From Mixophyes australis (Eukaryota > Chordata > Amphibia > Anura > Limnodynastidae), in contig JAVHZZ010000002.1 in the NCBI GenBank assembly GCA_036250195.1, positions 366,779,124 to 366,843,123 of the forward strand: a stretch of DNA of 64,000 nt, in the 5' to 3' direction. Shown one piece after another: positions 1 through 13,465 of the stretch. Numbering within the stretch: the stretch's first letter is position 1; every line of letters starts with the position of its first letter. Below the pieces are notes generated by a model. It was not told the DNA's origin. It saw only the letters and a program-made list of their open reading frames with translations, and searched no databases. A program made the translations under genes and the position numbers.

Positions 1-30
1 GTCAGCGCACAGGCGGCCGCATCACATGAC

Positions 31-220
31 ACATATCAACTTTAAATTTCAGTGTACAAATAAGCTATCAAGTATTTGTGTGCTACATGAAAAAACAGTC
101 AGTACTAAACTTATGTGCAAAACAGAACACTAATTTGCACCCCTTCCATTGTAATATGGTTTTGTCCAGGAGATTGAAATAAGGATACTCTTCATTTAAG
201 ATCCTTAATGAATCAGGCCC
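31..220. mobile_element. Half of a palindromic MITE (GGGCCTGATTCATTAAGG family)
   Basis: Matches the right half of the complete copy at 38202-38534, including the AATGAATCAGGCCC end. Confidence 0.7.
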
Positions 221-1980
221 ATGTTTCTTTGTGTGGCTTCTACAGTGATGCTTTTAGTACAGTGTCTTTGCTGTTGGTTTCTGATGATTATTCCACTACT
301 ATTATAATGTATATTTAATCAGTAAGGATATAAAATAAATAAATAACAATTGTCATTAAGTATGAATACAACCATCTGCTGATGTATAATACTGCAGCTC
401 CATTTTATAATGCCACTGAAATTCTCACATTAACCATATTATGCAGCAAAAGATTTCCCAGGTGGTTTAAAAAAATATACAGTTGTTACATTGTTAATTA
501 TATGTCACAATGTATAGATTCAGCGTCTGTAATACTAGTTTAGAAAATCTGTCTGAAGGTTCTACATTACAGACTAATTAGCGTAATCACTGAATTCGAA
601 GAGCAAGTTATAATAATAGAAATGTATAATGCAGAAACCAAATTACATGTAATAGTGTAAATATATAAATCATATTGTATACTGCAATAAAGGTCCGTAT
701 TTTTCATTTTGATATTTTGTTTTTCAACATAAGATTCAGCATTGGTAACTTATATATATATAGGATCAATATACTAGGGGCAACATACAGAGAAACAAAC
801 AGCTACTAGGAAATATATTATAGTGTTCAGTGGCATTCTCTTACGCTGCCCCCTTTAGAGATACATAGTAATATTATCAGGAAAACAATGACTTGTGCAC
901 ATGGCAAAGTTACAGCACAGGAAGACAAACCTTTGATCCAGTGATAAATTTAGGTAGGTCTCCTGTTCCTCCATGATAAATTTTCTTTTTCACGCCTTCC
1001 AGGTTCATACCTATTGCTTCCTCCATTGTAGCTGCTATCTGTGGATAAACATGGATTCAGACTGGAAGATTAACCTTTATATAGAGATAAGGAAGGATCT
1101 ACAAAGCTGCATTGAAAGCATAAGACCAGGGGATTTAACAGTCTTAGGACAGATTGCCTGCCTTAGCCAGAAATCCTAGTATTCTTATATAACAAATATT
1201 TCAACTCTGTCTATATGCGGCAGAAAAGAATAACATATGTGCAGATAGGTATGTATTTTTTTATTTTGTTGATTCATATTCCACAACTGATTTACAAAGC
1301 ATTGCTGTTCATTTTTCAAATAATGTCTTGACATGCAGGGGTTAATTTTATGTAATTTAAACAGTCTTAAAACTTATTAAACGTGCTGTCATGCTGATAG
1401 TTACAACAATAATGTAAGTAAATGGACCTGTACACACACATATTTTTGACAAGTGTTGGCTTTACTTTGATTTGCTTCATGTCAATATCAACAGCAAAAT
1501 ACAAGGGAGACTAAAGGGAGCATTCACTGAGTGCATAGTGCACTATGCTGCGGGGAGGGTTTGGGAACACACTTCTGATATTCTTTTTAAAGCAACAAAA
1601 AAGTACAATGTTTTACATATGCTTCTGAACACAGCACTGTTTTTTAACACCAGTGTGTACAAGCTCTTATAGTAGAAAACATCTTAAATATAGGAGTTTC
1701 TTTACAGAACTAAGCTATTAATTTCTAAAATATATCAAAGTAATTTTAAAGGGGTATGTAAGACCTCAGAACCAGGGGTGTAGCATGGACGTAACAAATG
1801 GAACTTGTTGCGAGGAGCAATAGCCTTCTTGGGTGCTGCACCAGCCATTGGCACCAATCTATATTCCTGCCAGTGGTGGAACCAGAAGGGTGACTGGGGT
1901 GATCGCCCCCCCTCCCAGCCAGGAGTGTGCTGCCTCGGCCACTTAGTGTGAATCCTGTCTGCCAACACAGACATGCACAT
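221..1980. other. No gene seen; AT-rich DNA
   Basis: Only short incidental frames. The stretch 1745-1980 is less AT-rich and looks like an old unclassified repeat. Confidence 0.4.
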
Positions 1981-2408
1981 TAGTGATGGGTAGTTCACGA
2001 ATGATCAGTTTAATATGAACTATACTTCAAAGTGAACTAACTCATTTAGTTCACAGCTCTGGCAAAGATTAGTTCATCAGGATCTAATACAAGTGGGAGG
2101 AGTCAGACAGAGATAAAGCGCAGCAGCTCCAGCAGCCTCGCTCACTGTCTAGCTCACACTGGCTCATTAGTTCCTAACTGTAAAAGGAAAGTAGAAAGCA
2201 CAAAACAGTCCATGAATACAAATCTAATTTAATTTAAAAAAAAAACATTTGAAATTGCACTGACTAGCTAAAGCCTAAGTGTGAGTGAGAGTGTCTGTGT
2301 GTGTGTGCTCATGCTACTCACCTTTTTGTGATAAAATCACTGTCTTATTAGTCTTAATTCTGGCTTTGGTACTGGGTCCTGAACTCCCCTCTCCCTACAC
2401 TTCCTATC

Positions 2409-3039
2409 TGTCAGAATTACTCTGTGGAATTGATGATACCTGCCAGCAGTTAGCGCTACTGAGTACTGAGACGCGGAGTCTAACACGCCCCTGGTTTTCA
2501 CCAGGAACCCCCGCAAGGAGGTATGGACTTTGCTGCAAGGCACGCGCAGGTCACAGCCCTCAGTATCAGTCAGCTGGCGAGGTAACAATTGAGGCAGCGG
2601 TGACAGCCCACCAGGATGCAGGATGGAAGAGTAGTCAACAAGCCGGGTCACAACCAGAGGAACGGATATAGCCAAATCAGAAGCAGGAGAATGGTCAGGA
2701 AGCCGGCTCAATACCAAATATCAGTCTAAGCCAGAATCAGGAATAGAAGGAGAAGTCAGGAACAAGCCGGGTCAGAATCCAAATAACAGCAACACAGGAA
2801 CAAACGGTGGAGCAAGGCTGAAGACCTAATACTCTGGCACTAGACATGTGTCAGAGGCTGCTTTATATACCCTAAGGTGCCTCCTGATAGGGTTAGGGAG
2901 ATTTTGGCGGTAACACATGCTGGCTGCAGACAGGTGAGCAGAGATAGCGTCCCGCTGCTAGGCAACAGGACGTGGTTGCTTGAAAGGTGCAGGCGTCTGT
3001 CTCCTGCCCCAAGTGTCAGTGCGGAGACCGCGCCTGACA
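2409..3039 (-). mobile_element. Solo LTR, Gypsy-like, 631 bp
   Basis: On the - strand it begins TGTCAGGC and ends TTCTGACA, with TG...CA termini. A perfect 5-bp target duplication CTATC flanks it (2404-2408 and 3040-3044). A TATA box (TATATAA on -) lies near 2866. Class is inferred from terminal form and duplication length. Confidence 0.75.
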
Positions 3040-3114
3040 CTATCTGTGCTAAAGATGCTACTGGGTTTGTAGGTGTTACCAGAGCAGCACTGCTATTCAG
3101 CTCTCTCATGTAAT

Positions 3115-3436
3115 GGTGGCTCAGTGGTTAGCACTTCTGCCTTACAGCACTGGGGTCATGAGTTCAATTCCCAACCATGGCCTTATCTGTTTGTATGTTC
3201 TCCCCGTGTTTGCGTGGGTTTCCTCCGGGTGTTCCGGTTTCCTCCCACACTCCAAAAACATACTGGTAGGTTAATTGGCTGCTAACAAAATTGACCCTAG
3301 TCTGTGTGTGTGTGTGTGTTATGAAATTTAGACTGTAAGCCACAATGGGGCAGGGGCTGAAGTGAGTGAGTTCTCTGTACAGCACTGCGGAATTAGTGGC
3401 ACTATATAAATAAATGGTAATAATAATAATAATAAT
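3115..3436 (+). mobile_element. tRNA-derived SINE, full length
   Basis: Starts GGTGGCTCAGTGG, an A-box, with a B-box-like GAGTTCAATTCC at 3160-3171. A conserved body follows (TGCGTGGGTTTCCTCCGGGT...), then a GT tract and an (AAT)n tail. It interrupts the first unit of a direct repeat whose second unit (3472-3540) is uninterrupted, which fixes both ends. Confidence 0.8.
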
Positions 3437-3761
3437 ACTCATGAGTCAGTACCTCTAAATTGCCACAGGTGGTGCTGCTATTCAGCTCTCTCATGTAATA
3501 CTCATGAGTCAGTACCTCTAAACTACCACAGGTGGTACTGCTGTGCTCAGACATTGTCTGGGACTTTGTGGAGCTGATCACTGAACTATATAGTCATGAG
3601 TCATTCTCCTCGCTCAGTAGTTCAATAGTTCATCTGGTTCGTTTGGCTCTTTGGGCTCATTTGAATCATTTCGATCATGAACTAAATTAATCTTTTGAGT
3701 ATACTAGATCAGAATGAACTAATCTCCAAAATGAACTAGATTTCCCATCACTACTGCACAT

Positions 3762-4449
3762 ACTGTGCAGATGCAGGAAGCCCACTGATAAATCTAAAAA
3801 ACAAGTGAGCGGGGAATAAATCACATCTCCCTCTCTAAAATATATTCTAGATTCGCTGCTGTTTCCTGCTCAGTTGTGAGTTTAACAGCTGATTAGCTCA
3901 GTGGTTTGATTATGGATCTGTCCAAACAAACTTTTTAATGGTTATAAATGTAATATTTTAAAATTCATATAATGCCTTTAAATAAACGTATGGGAGAAGA
4001 CATGTTGTTTCACAGTAAGGTAAGTATGAAATGTAGTTTAACAAGGAAATAGTTATATCAGAGCTGTGTAATTACCAGTAATGCAAGATGACTTTGGCAA
4101 TTCAGTTTTTGTGAGCATGACATTACTATGGATTACCTCAGGGAAGGTTAGAGATCTCTGTTACCAATTCATGTTTATATAGAAAATACATTATTTGGCA
4201 TATTCTCTGTGAACATGTTATGGACACACACACAGGCAGTTTCACTGTGTATGAAAGAGTATATAAAGCCCATATTTGTCATTATCACATAGCAGATGTA
4301 GTGTGTTGCTGAGCTGAATAATATGCATGAAATAACTGGAGGGTTTATATTTAACTCTTCGGTTCACCATGCTTCCATTCACACCTCTGCAGCAAGTTGC
4401 CATGTTAGGTGGGAGACGCTTCTGTGTAACTAAGCAGACTGAGCGTGAG
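3762..4449. other. No gene seen; AT-rich DNA
   Basis: Nothing recognised. Confidence 0.4.
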
Positions 4450-4859
4450 CAGGGCCGAATTAAGGGAATGGAGGCCCCTGGGCTAAGGGGGCCTCCATTC
4501 CCCCATGAGGCCCTCTCCCCCGTGATCCGGGCCACACACCCCCCCCCCCCCCCCCCGGTGAGCCGGGCCGCCCCCAAGGCACTTACCTCCTTCTCCTGGC
4601 ATTGCAGTCCTTCCCTGGCGCACTGTACGCTCTTTACTGAGGAGAACTCGTGAGAGTGAGACTCACGAGATCTCCTCAGTAAGGAGACTACAGCGCGCCG
4701 GGGAAGGACCGCAGTGAAAGTGCTCAGCAGCATTGATCGCTCCGGGGGCGCCCCCGCCCCCGACCGATCAATACTGCTGCTGAGCACTTTCAAGGGCCCC
4801 CTGGATGCCGGAGGCCCCTGGGCTGTATCCCAGTTAGCCCTAGGGTTAATCCGGCCCTG
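4450..4859. mobile_element. hAT-type MITE, 410 bp, with perfect 8-bp target duplication
   Basis: Ends CAGGGCCGAATTAA / TTAATCCGGCCCTG. AGCGTGAG occurs directly on both sides (4442-4449 and 4860-4867). The interior is GC-rich and largely palindromic, including a C homopolymer near 4541-4556. Confidence 0.85.
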
Positions 4860-5095
4860 AGCGTGAGTGACATTTACCAGACTATGCTGAGCAGAAATGC
4901 ACTGTGTGGATTGGTTGATTCATATACATGGGCGGGGCTAGTGATGTCACAGCAACTTAAATGCCTGTGGTATCAACTTTTTGACCTGAATGAGATCCCA
5001 TCAGAACACTGTCCTGAAGAGTTGTGGAATGGGGAGTTAATACTTCAGTTTTAGAAAAATCTACAGTGGAAGGTCTTGGTAACACTAAACATCAT

Positions 5096-5272
5096 GGGGT
5101 AAATGTATCAAGCTGAGAGTTTTCCGGTGGGTTTGAAAAACCAATCAGATTCTAGCTATCATTTATTTAGTACATTCTACAAAATGATAGCTAGAATCTG
5201 ATTGGTTGCTATAGGCGACATCTCCACTTTTCAAACCCGCTGGAAAACTCTCAGCTTGATACATTTACCCCC
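5096..5272. mobile_element. Hairpin MITE, complete copy
   Basis: An almost perfect palindrome. Both ends read GGGGTAAATGTATCAAGCTG on opposite strands, and the arms contain a shared motif ATCAGATTCTAGCTATCATT. The whole RNA would fold into one long hairpin. Confidence 0.8.
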
Positions 5273-6594
5273 ATATCTCCATGGTTCATAATTGAAAATT
5301 TTAATTTTAGTTGTCCTTTCATGTTGACATTGAAAAGATTACAGTGTTAAAACCTGAAAAGACTTTCTGCGAGTCAACCAGCTCCCGCTTCTTATTCTCA
5401 TCTGCAGTATATGACATTACAATTTCAGTGGTTGAAAGAACCTATTATTTTGTTAGAGACTCATTTCCCTTAATTAGTATAATTAACTGTACTACGCATA
5501 ATTATTTAACCCATTAATTATCAGCACAATACATTGTAACTTTCTCTGTGATAACAGCAGTAATGGAATAAAAAAACAGGCACTTGAAGAATATATGAGG
5601 TGTTCTAATTACAGGAGGATGTGTAAAGCTATTAGAGGTGACCAACTGCTTCAGCTGGCATTTAACAATACAAAGCATTGCTTCAGACAATGGGAAGCAA
5701 CTATAGAGCCACATGGCTTGTATAAATGTTTGCAGCTTTGTTTCGCAAGAACAATGGTGATTATTAGTCAGCTTACTGATACACACAGACTGGCAAAGGA
5801 TTTCACACAAATGTAGTCTCCATTAATAAATGGCAGAGGTGAAACAGTGAAAAATCCAGGGGAGTAAATTTGTTAAAGATATCAGTTTGAAAATGCAGTT
5901 TATAACCTATTGTATGACAACTGCTATAATCATTGTGTCATTTGTGTTTGGGCATAAATTGCATGTAATTGCGATCACTGGCGTAAGTCCCGTTCAGGGC
6001 TGTGCGACAGGGGCGATCGCCCAGGGCACATCGCTGAATGGGGGTGCAATTTAAGAATATTTTAGGTTTATTTGGTTAAAATTGAGGGCTAGGGGGGCAG
6101 AATTTGTCTTTCTCACCCCAGGCGCTAGAATTCTAAGGCACGGCTCTGCCATTCAGGAACTTGCGTAGAGCTTCTACATGCATGATATGACACGCAAATG
6201 GATATCCAAATCTAAAACAGGCCCCTAATATCTACTTCTCTTAGGGGGTTCAATTCGGCACAACGTATCTCCAGAGAGTTCGCAGAGACACCTGGAGCCA
6301 ATGTTATAGTTGGAATCTCTGCTCACCGCCAAAAATGAGTGAAGCTTCCTACCTTAATTGCCGTCAATATGCACAGCACCATGTCTGCGCTCACAATACT
6401 GGCAATTGAATCTCTCCCTTAAATTGGAGAAATATACAGGAACTACATAGAAGGGAGAAACTGGTCTTTTCAACTAATTTGCTACTTAAAGTATTAATCT
6501 TTCTTCTATGAATGCTAACAAAGTACCTTTCTACTTCTATAACTGTTCACAAAGTACCTCATTTCTTCTCAGATTGCTTACAAAGCCCACCCTT
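5273..6594. other. No gene seen; one possible old repeat
   Basis: A GC-richer segment near 5985-6175 looks like an old transposon remnant. Otherwise AT-rich with no coding signal. Confidence 0.4.
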
Positions 6595-6694
6595 ATCATC
6601 AACATCATCACCATTTATTTATATAGCGCCACTGATTCCGCAAGACTGTACAGAGAACTCATTCACATCAGTCCCTGCACCCTTATGTCTATAA
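6595..6694 (-). mobile_element. SINE 3' fragment
   Basis: Matches the 3' part of the SINE at 3115-3436 in reverse (ATTTATATAGCGCCACTGAT and following). Confidence 0.7.
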
Positions 6695-6799
6695 ATGTTT
6701 AGCAGGTAAAATATTGCATCTTGAGTCTACTAAGTAATTATATACATCTATAAATGTAAAACTCTCTTAAACACATGTCCGTTTACTACTGCATACTTA

Positions 6800-6800
<1 letters not shown>

Positions 6801-6850
<50 letters not shown>
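6801..6850. repeat. (TA)n microsatellite
   Basis: About 24 uninterrupted TA dinucleotides. Confidence 0.9.
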
Positions 6851-6851
<1 letters not shown>

Positions 6852-7306
6852 TATAACAGCTCCCATATTGTTTGCTTTACCAAGGTAAAAGATCTTCCTT
6901 TTGAACATTGCCCCCCTGTGGCCAAACTGTTATGAGAACTGAAAGAAAAATGCTCAAACTTGGAACTGTTTTAATCAATATTTATAGTGACCTGCTCCCT
7001 GCTTTAATAGTTTTCCATAGCTTGTTGGTTTCTAGCGTGACAATGGTTGAGTTTGGTCAACCTAGAAAATCAAAGGGACATGTGAGGGATTTTAATGCAG
7101 CCAGACCCCATAACAACATTTGGGAAAAGGCCTGTTAATGTCACTCCAATATTTAAAATTCCAAGAAGTGTATTATAATGAACTAGTGTAAACAAGACAT
7201 TATGCAAATTCTGTTCCAGTGCCTGCTGAAGCAGTATAATTTGCTTACATGCATCAACGCAGCAGCACTGTGCCCTTGGGAATAATTTTAATATGTTGCC
7301 AACTAA
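6851..7306. other. No gene seen
   Basis: AT-rich sequence; one short incidental frame. Confidence 0.4.
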
Positions 7307-7424
7307 GGCTTAACCTATATTCATGTGAATGCAACATATCAATTTACTAGGAATAAGTGACATTACTGACACATGAGGCACTAGTGATCTAATAAGTATC
7401 ATTCACATGAATGTAGGTTAAGCC
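7307..7424. mobile_element. Short inverted-repeat element (MITE-like, 118 bp)
   Basis: Ends GGCTTAACCTATATTCATGT and its near-complement at 7402-7424 form inverted repeats of about 22 bases around a short interior. Confidence 0.6.
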
Positions 7425-7699
7425 CACAAATAGGTATCTTCGCTGTGTGTAGGCAACAGGTTCACTTGAAGTTCATAGCTGTTGCATATTTTGAGCAGAT
7501 TTGATGTTGCACACAAGTCTACACATCTAAATGTTTACTTGATGGAGCTTTCGGTATTGGGAAACAAAAATGCACTGAATGTGCTATTGTATTACTTTTT
7601 CTGGTTAGCAGTTGCTAAGGGCAGGGTAGCGCGAGATCCTCAACTGATAGAACTGCTTCTCGAGATGTTCACCTTTAGCAGCCCCCTTTCCGAGGAACT

Positions 7700-8215
7700 T
7701 GTTATGTTCCACAGTACTCAGTTGCCCCCAGGCTTGGTTAGTAGCAATGTTGTTCCAGCACCTGCCCGGTGGGGAGCACAGAACACAGTAGGAGGTATTG
7801 AGCAACCAGGATAGATTATCAGAACTCTGAGCCAGACAGGCCAGGGTTAATGGAGAATAGTCTGGCACTTGTCTGATGGAGTGACAGCACACATTTACTG
7901 GTAGTGAGCAGCCAGAATGTATTTGGTAGAAGAAGATAACGAAATGTTTTAAACAGGCCAGGGGTCAGGGCATGTAGAGATATGAGAGCAAATCCATTTA
8001 ACAACGCCAGAGTCAGGAGTGGAGAAGAAAGCAATTCCTATAAACAATCCAGGTCAAACACTGATAGCAAAACAGGTCAGGATACAAGGCACCCTAGCCC
8101 AAGCAGGAACTATAACCAGCATTAGTATGCTGCCAGGAAGAGGTTTATAAAGGCAGTAGCACCAATCAGAACTGTAGAATGATTAGCTACATGAGTGTGG
8201 TAGGTGATTGCACCC
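7700..8215 (-). mobile_element. LTR-retroelement-like remnant (probable LTR/leader)
   Basis: The - strand has a TATA-like box (TTTATAAAC) near 8140-8148 and a composition like the solo LTR at 2409-3039. Boundaries and target duplication were not found, so this is a weak call. Confidence 0.35.
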
Positions 8216-8234
8216 CTGAGGCTGCCAGATTGAA

Positions 8235-9404
8235 GCTGGGTACACTCTACTGTGTTTTCAGCCGATTATCGGGCCCATCAGACGAGAAATGTCCGATTGG
8301 CTCGATATCACAGTAGTGTGTACCCTGCAACTAGGAATGATTATCATTCCAAAGCACATAATATCCTTGAAAGAGATTTTCAAACTGAACTGAAAATCCC
8401 GTTCAACGATGGAACAATGTCGTTCCAATCCTCATGTGTACGCAGGATTGATTGTCTTTTCAATACAGTCTTGACTGTATTACATATTACATTACATACT
8501 GACCTATCCTCACTTCCTGCGAGGATAGGTCAGCACTTCCTGTACCTAGTGAGCACTCGTCTGGTAGAAAAACTTTTGTAGTGATATTTGCAGCCAATAT
8601 AGTATTTACTCCAAAATACTATGTAATTCCTCTCTGGTCCCATGATTTTCGATGATACGGGAGACTATGGATCAGACAGCAGTTGAGGGGTGCAAGGTAC
8701 AGTGACATATATTGCACTTGGTTTTGTTCTGTTTCGCCATGGAGGAGATGTATAACAACTTTATAGGTGCGTTATAAGGATAATCAATAAATATTATTGA
8801 CATTAGGAGAAATACTGGCCATAGAAACAATATATTTTATCTGTTGGTGCACTCTCTTGTAAAACACAAGCGCTGTTCATTTCTTGATCAGTGGAGGAAG
8901 TTCTTCCAGGCACATTGTTACTGGTGAGAAGTATTTTTGGAGTGGGAAGCTGTATTATTGCTGACTATTTGATTTTGGTGGTGGGTGCATTACTGTGTTT
9001 GGAAGAGCAAGCTTTTAATGAAGACTGCCTGAGCCAGCGATGGGCAGAGTTATATAACCTGTATATTGAGTGCCCCCTCCAGCAGGACAATTCGCTCTCT
9101 GTCCTGGGTGATTTACATGAATTTATGACTTGTGTTTGTCAATCATCCTCACCACCCATCACATTACAGATCCTCTGTGTTCAGCTTTCACATTGTCATA
9201 CCTTCCTTTCAATCATTTTGCCTTGCTTGGACTACCTAATTGCAGCCGATGGTTATGACAGATGAAGAGCACAGATCTGAAGGTAATCATGTATATTGTG
9301 TACACAGGAATCGGCATGCTGATCGGAACTTTTTTTTTTCCTGTCAGTGGTAAAATTGCTAAAACTATAGCATCATTAGAATTTTCCTGTAGTGTGTACC
9401 CAGC
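8235..9404. mobile_element. Inverted-repeat element, about 1.17 kb, unclassified
   Basis: Left end GCTGGGTACACTCTAC and right end GTAGTGTGTACCCAGC are inverted copies with one mismatch. The right subterminal part (AGAGCACAGATCTGAA) recurs at 39655-39780 and, inverted, near 43930. The 124-codon frame at 8891-9265 shows no recognised motif and is probably incidental. Confidence 0.6.
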
Positions 9405-9688
9405 CTAAGAGCTGACTGAAGCTTTTAAATATTTGCCTAGCAACCAGCTGAATCAGTGAACTGCAGACATAATCCTACTCTTAGTGGTAGCAGTCATTGC
9501 ACAGATGATAGAGAGCTCTTATTTCTTAACAACTGGTAGGATTGGCAAACCTTCGCTTTCTCTTGCTATTATTTATTGGTAACCGTTAAGGCCTCAATAG
9601 GGTAATTTACTGTAACATATGTAGTGAAATGAAATAAAAGTAAATTAACATGATAATCTTGGAGGCAATTCTTTTATGTGTGTAGTCA

Positions 9689-10022
9689 TGAGCCCTGAGT
9701 CATTTAGTAGAGCAAAGCAAAAACAAGGAGTATGTCTTCTCCTGGACAAACCATGTTACAATGCAAGGGGTGAAAATTAGTTTATTATTATGCACATACA
9801 TTAAATACTGTCTGTTTTTCATGTAGCACACAAATACTTGATAGCTTTATTTTTACAGAGAAATGTAAAGTTGATCTAGGACATGCCCTACCCCAACTAT
9901 AAATCTACCATCACATTTTAAATTTACCTCCCCCTCTGATGCAACATGGTTTTGCCAAGGTACAAAGTTACTCCTTTTTTATGCTTTGCTCTCCTTAATG
10001 ACTCATAGAGTCCAGACAGGTT
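9689..10022. mobile_element. Palindromic MITE, diverged copy
   Basis: Same family as 38202-38534. Arms share AACCATGTTACAATGCAAGG and AGAGCAAAGCA in inverted orientation. Confidence 0.65.
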
Positions 10023-13000
10023 GTTTTATGAACTTGTCCATTGATGACAATACTGATGTTATTTATACGGGAAAGCTGATTTGCAATGCACAATACAAGT
10101 AGATGTGCTGAATTAGAAAAAATATGAATTAATAGCTATAGACACATCTCTGATATGAAAAACAACATGTCCCAATTGGTTTTAGAGTCATCCCATATTC
10201 GGAACTATACTCGCTCCCGGGTTCATAAATCACAATTCCCCTACCTCATAAGGCATCACAGTGGATAAAGCATGGTTCAGAATATGAGATGACTGTCAAG
10301 AAAAGTCCCTGAGTTGCATATAATGCGCACTGTTTTTTTATGCTCTTTGGAAGTCGAGGGATTATTTGCATAAATTACATACTGCACTAGTCACTATGTA
10401 AACAATAATACACCCAAATGTGACTGTCAGGGATTAGTCCTGCTGCTTTCTAAATCTAAAGTGTCTCATAACTTACGTATTATTATTTCACCATTAACCA
10501 AGATCCGACATTATCTCAGCTTTCATCTTGATGGAAGCATTTCTGGTCATGAACTATGTAGCCTGGTCTATTTCTGCTCTTATACTTTTATATATTTTTG
10601 CTCTTTGCCTCAATGCAGCTTTTATCTATTTATTTGCTATTTTTATTTTGTGTACTGACTTCTGCATAATACTACATCTATGGCTTAAGTGATTGACTCC
10701 TTTCATCTTGATCTTGGCTTGTTTTGACTACATCCTGTTCTTACCCTAGCCAAATCTTAGCCACTGCAACCTATGAAAAAAACATGATAACAGAATTGTC
10801 TGGATCTTATTCTGCACTTACACAGCAGGCCACACTTCTGATGTCTGTAATCTTACAAAATAGTGCCTTGTGCACTATGTAGTTAGCAAAACATAAATAA
10901 ATAAATAAATGGCATTCTCTGACCCCTTTTCCCCAGGAAAATGCATTAAGTCTAATGTTCTCTTTACGCACTAAACTGGCTTCTGAGCTGACTTCTTCCA
11001 AGACGCACAGCAGTAGACTTGTGAAGTGTAGAAGAAGCTGTCTCAGGAGCAGGCATAGTGCAGTTTGATAGTTTGACTAGGAAGACTCAGAAGGTGGCCT
11101 TGTAAGAGCATAGCACTTAAATAGTGCACTGGATTTAATGCTCTCTCTTTTGCCTAAGAGGGTCACAAGGTGTGACTTGATAGGTCTTATTTCCCCATCT
11201 GTCACTCTGGATCTGTACAACGGAGTGTTTGTATATGGACTGCTTGTTGAAAAGATTATCTTTGTGTTCTCATCTTTACTACCTTTTCTGTGTAACCCTG
11301 GGCTATGGACAATTAGAGTGGGGATGAATATATGAATGCCTGCAAAATTCTTAAATAAGCCAGGTGGGTTGCAGCTATTTATCCTATTGCTTTTAACAAT
11401 TACAAAATAGTGGGTACACAATTTCCTGGACTCCATCCCCTCCCTCTGGACAAACAAGAAGTCATCAACCCCTAAAGCCCCTGCAATGCTAAAAATGATT
11501 GTAAGGGGTTAAAATGAGGGTTTGCTCTTCATCAACTGGGATTAGAAATCTTGTGTACCAGTTCTGACCACTATTGTTCTCTCCTTCACTCTGACAGACT
11601 TGGAGTCACCGGCCCAGCAGTGAAGAGCTACATGTGGGGAGAATCCAAATCCCTGATCATCGCCAACTCATTTTTTTATCCCAGCCAATCCTGAACCAAA
11701 CTGACCTTAGAGTACCCCTTCAGTGTGGGATTTGAACCATAGCAAACTTGGACACTTTAAAAGAGCCTGCAGGGGGAACTAGAGGGTGTGCCAGGATTTC
11801 TTGCGCTTGGTGTAGAGTTTTGTCTCTTATTAGCTCCATTGTGATTCCTGCATCTGACCTGCAACTATCCCACATATCTTATTACCATGAATCTCTGCTC
11901 CATCCAGTGTTACTTGTGTGTCTGTTCACCAAATGGAGCAGGGAGACTGAGGTTCAGATCCCTATCATGGTGATAGAGAGCTGGGAACATCACGCTATTG
12001 AGGAGTACTGCGGGGATATTAAAATACATCTTGGATGGGAGTTTTGTACTTACCGCTGCAATGTCGCCAGAACAGCTTGACCGGGAGTTTGTAACTGTCA
12101 CGATAATCGTAAGAACAGCTTGGCAAGGAAATCATTGTACGGAGAGTCCAAAGGCTCTATTACCCTGGTAACTGCTTCAGGACCACTCCACTCGGTTATA
12201 GCCTGGAAGGAGCGCAGAACTCACAGCATGGTCGAGGGTTTGGAACTTTACGCTGAAATATTTTAACCGCATCTGGACCATGAAACTATCCTAACCCTTT
12301 TCGTTGTCTGGAACCCAAGGACTGTTTTGTTTATCACTGTTTTTTTAGTTAATAACACTGTTGACTGTGAGACCCTGAACCCATAGATACCAGGACTTCT
12401 CTCTGGGTCTCTACCCTAACTTTGTGGTATTATCACACAAAGGAATCCTCTTTTTTTGTTTTTGCTAACTACATAGTGCACTATAGAGTGAAAGAATAAA
12501 ATTAAATCAGAGGACCTGGTGATAAGTCTACTATTAGTGGGAATGCTGGATTCCAGTAAATTTAACAGCTTTTAAGTGTGCCTCCATGATATTCTCATCC
12601 TTCACTGTTTATATTTTGTATGAATCTGTGGTTATAGCTTTTCATAGAAAAGAATTGATACTTTGTTTTTAAACTTATCTGCCTTAGAGTTATTTTTTAC
12701 ATTTAAACACAGCAATAAAAATTGACTATGTGCTATCATCACAGCTACAAACCATGGCACAATAATGTCTTATCTTAGAAATAACTGTGACAGCATTCAG
12801 CAATATTATAAATATTTACAGGTAATGAACAGGAGAATACATTTGAGAGATAGTCTCATCTACAAAACAATTTACTGCTGAGTGTAGGATTGAAAATATA
12901 GATGGGATACTGGCTCCCTCCTGTGTTCAAAATATACTTTGTCTGAAAAACCTACAAATGTATCGCATTTAATAAATGACTGTGGACAATATCAAAGTTG

Positions 13001-13465
13001 CAAGCTATCTGCAAATTCAAGTGACAGTCTCTTTGTAAAGACTTGACCCAGAAATTGCCTTCCTTATTTTTCTAGGGACTAATTGCACAGTACCATTTCC
13101 TTTTTCTCTTGCTGTTTGCTCTGTGTAATCCTCAGTGGGTGTTCTGTGTGGACATTTTCACAATAGCATTTCTCTTGATGTATATGCGGGATTTATTTCT
13201 CAGTATCTGTTATTATTCTGTATGTTGAATAATTTAAGCTATATTAAAGCTTAGTTAGATTGGTAATCTTTGTGATGCAGTTAGATTTTACTTACAAATT
13301 AAAAATAAGTTTTAATAACAGTAAAATATGTGAATGCACAGTGCATTTAGTTTTGTGAAATTGCACCTATTTGTCTTCCCCAGTGCATGCCCGCTTATCA
13401 TTATGGCAAGTATCCTAGTGCAAACAATTTACAGGACCATTTGAAGAACTGTGGTCTCAAACAGG
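10023..13465. other. No gene seen; 3.4 kb intergenic DNA
   Basis: No splice-consistent coding stretch or recognisable repeat end was found. The segment 11.75-12.45 kb is less AT-rich and may be old retroelement leader. Confidence 0.4.

Larger units (their letters stand above)
1981..3753. mobile_element. hAT-type non-autonomous element with nested insertions
   Basis: Terminal inverted repeats TAGTGATGGG / CCCATCACTA bound the element. The 8-base flanks ATGCACAT (1973-1980) and CTGCACAT (3754-3761) match at seven positions, as expected of an old hAT 8-bp duplication. Subterminal regions are rich in GAACTA/TAGTTC repeats. It contains a solo LTR (2409-3039) and a SINE (3115-3436). No transposase is visible. 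Confidence 0.75.

Noticed and set aside
2285..2717. Overlapping frames of 126-128 codons on both strands
   Set aside because: They lie in the hAT-type element and its solo LTR and show no domain.
3115..3190. tRNA gene
   Set aside because: A- and B-box-like motifs belong to a SINE head with a SINE body and tail; no cloverleaf was evident.
4242..4793. 183-codon frame on the - strand
   Set aside because: Crosses the left boundary of the hAT-type MITE at 4450, so it is a chance frame.
8891..9265. 124-codon frame as a possible transposase
   Set aside because: No DDE or other transposase motif; length fits chance in this element.
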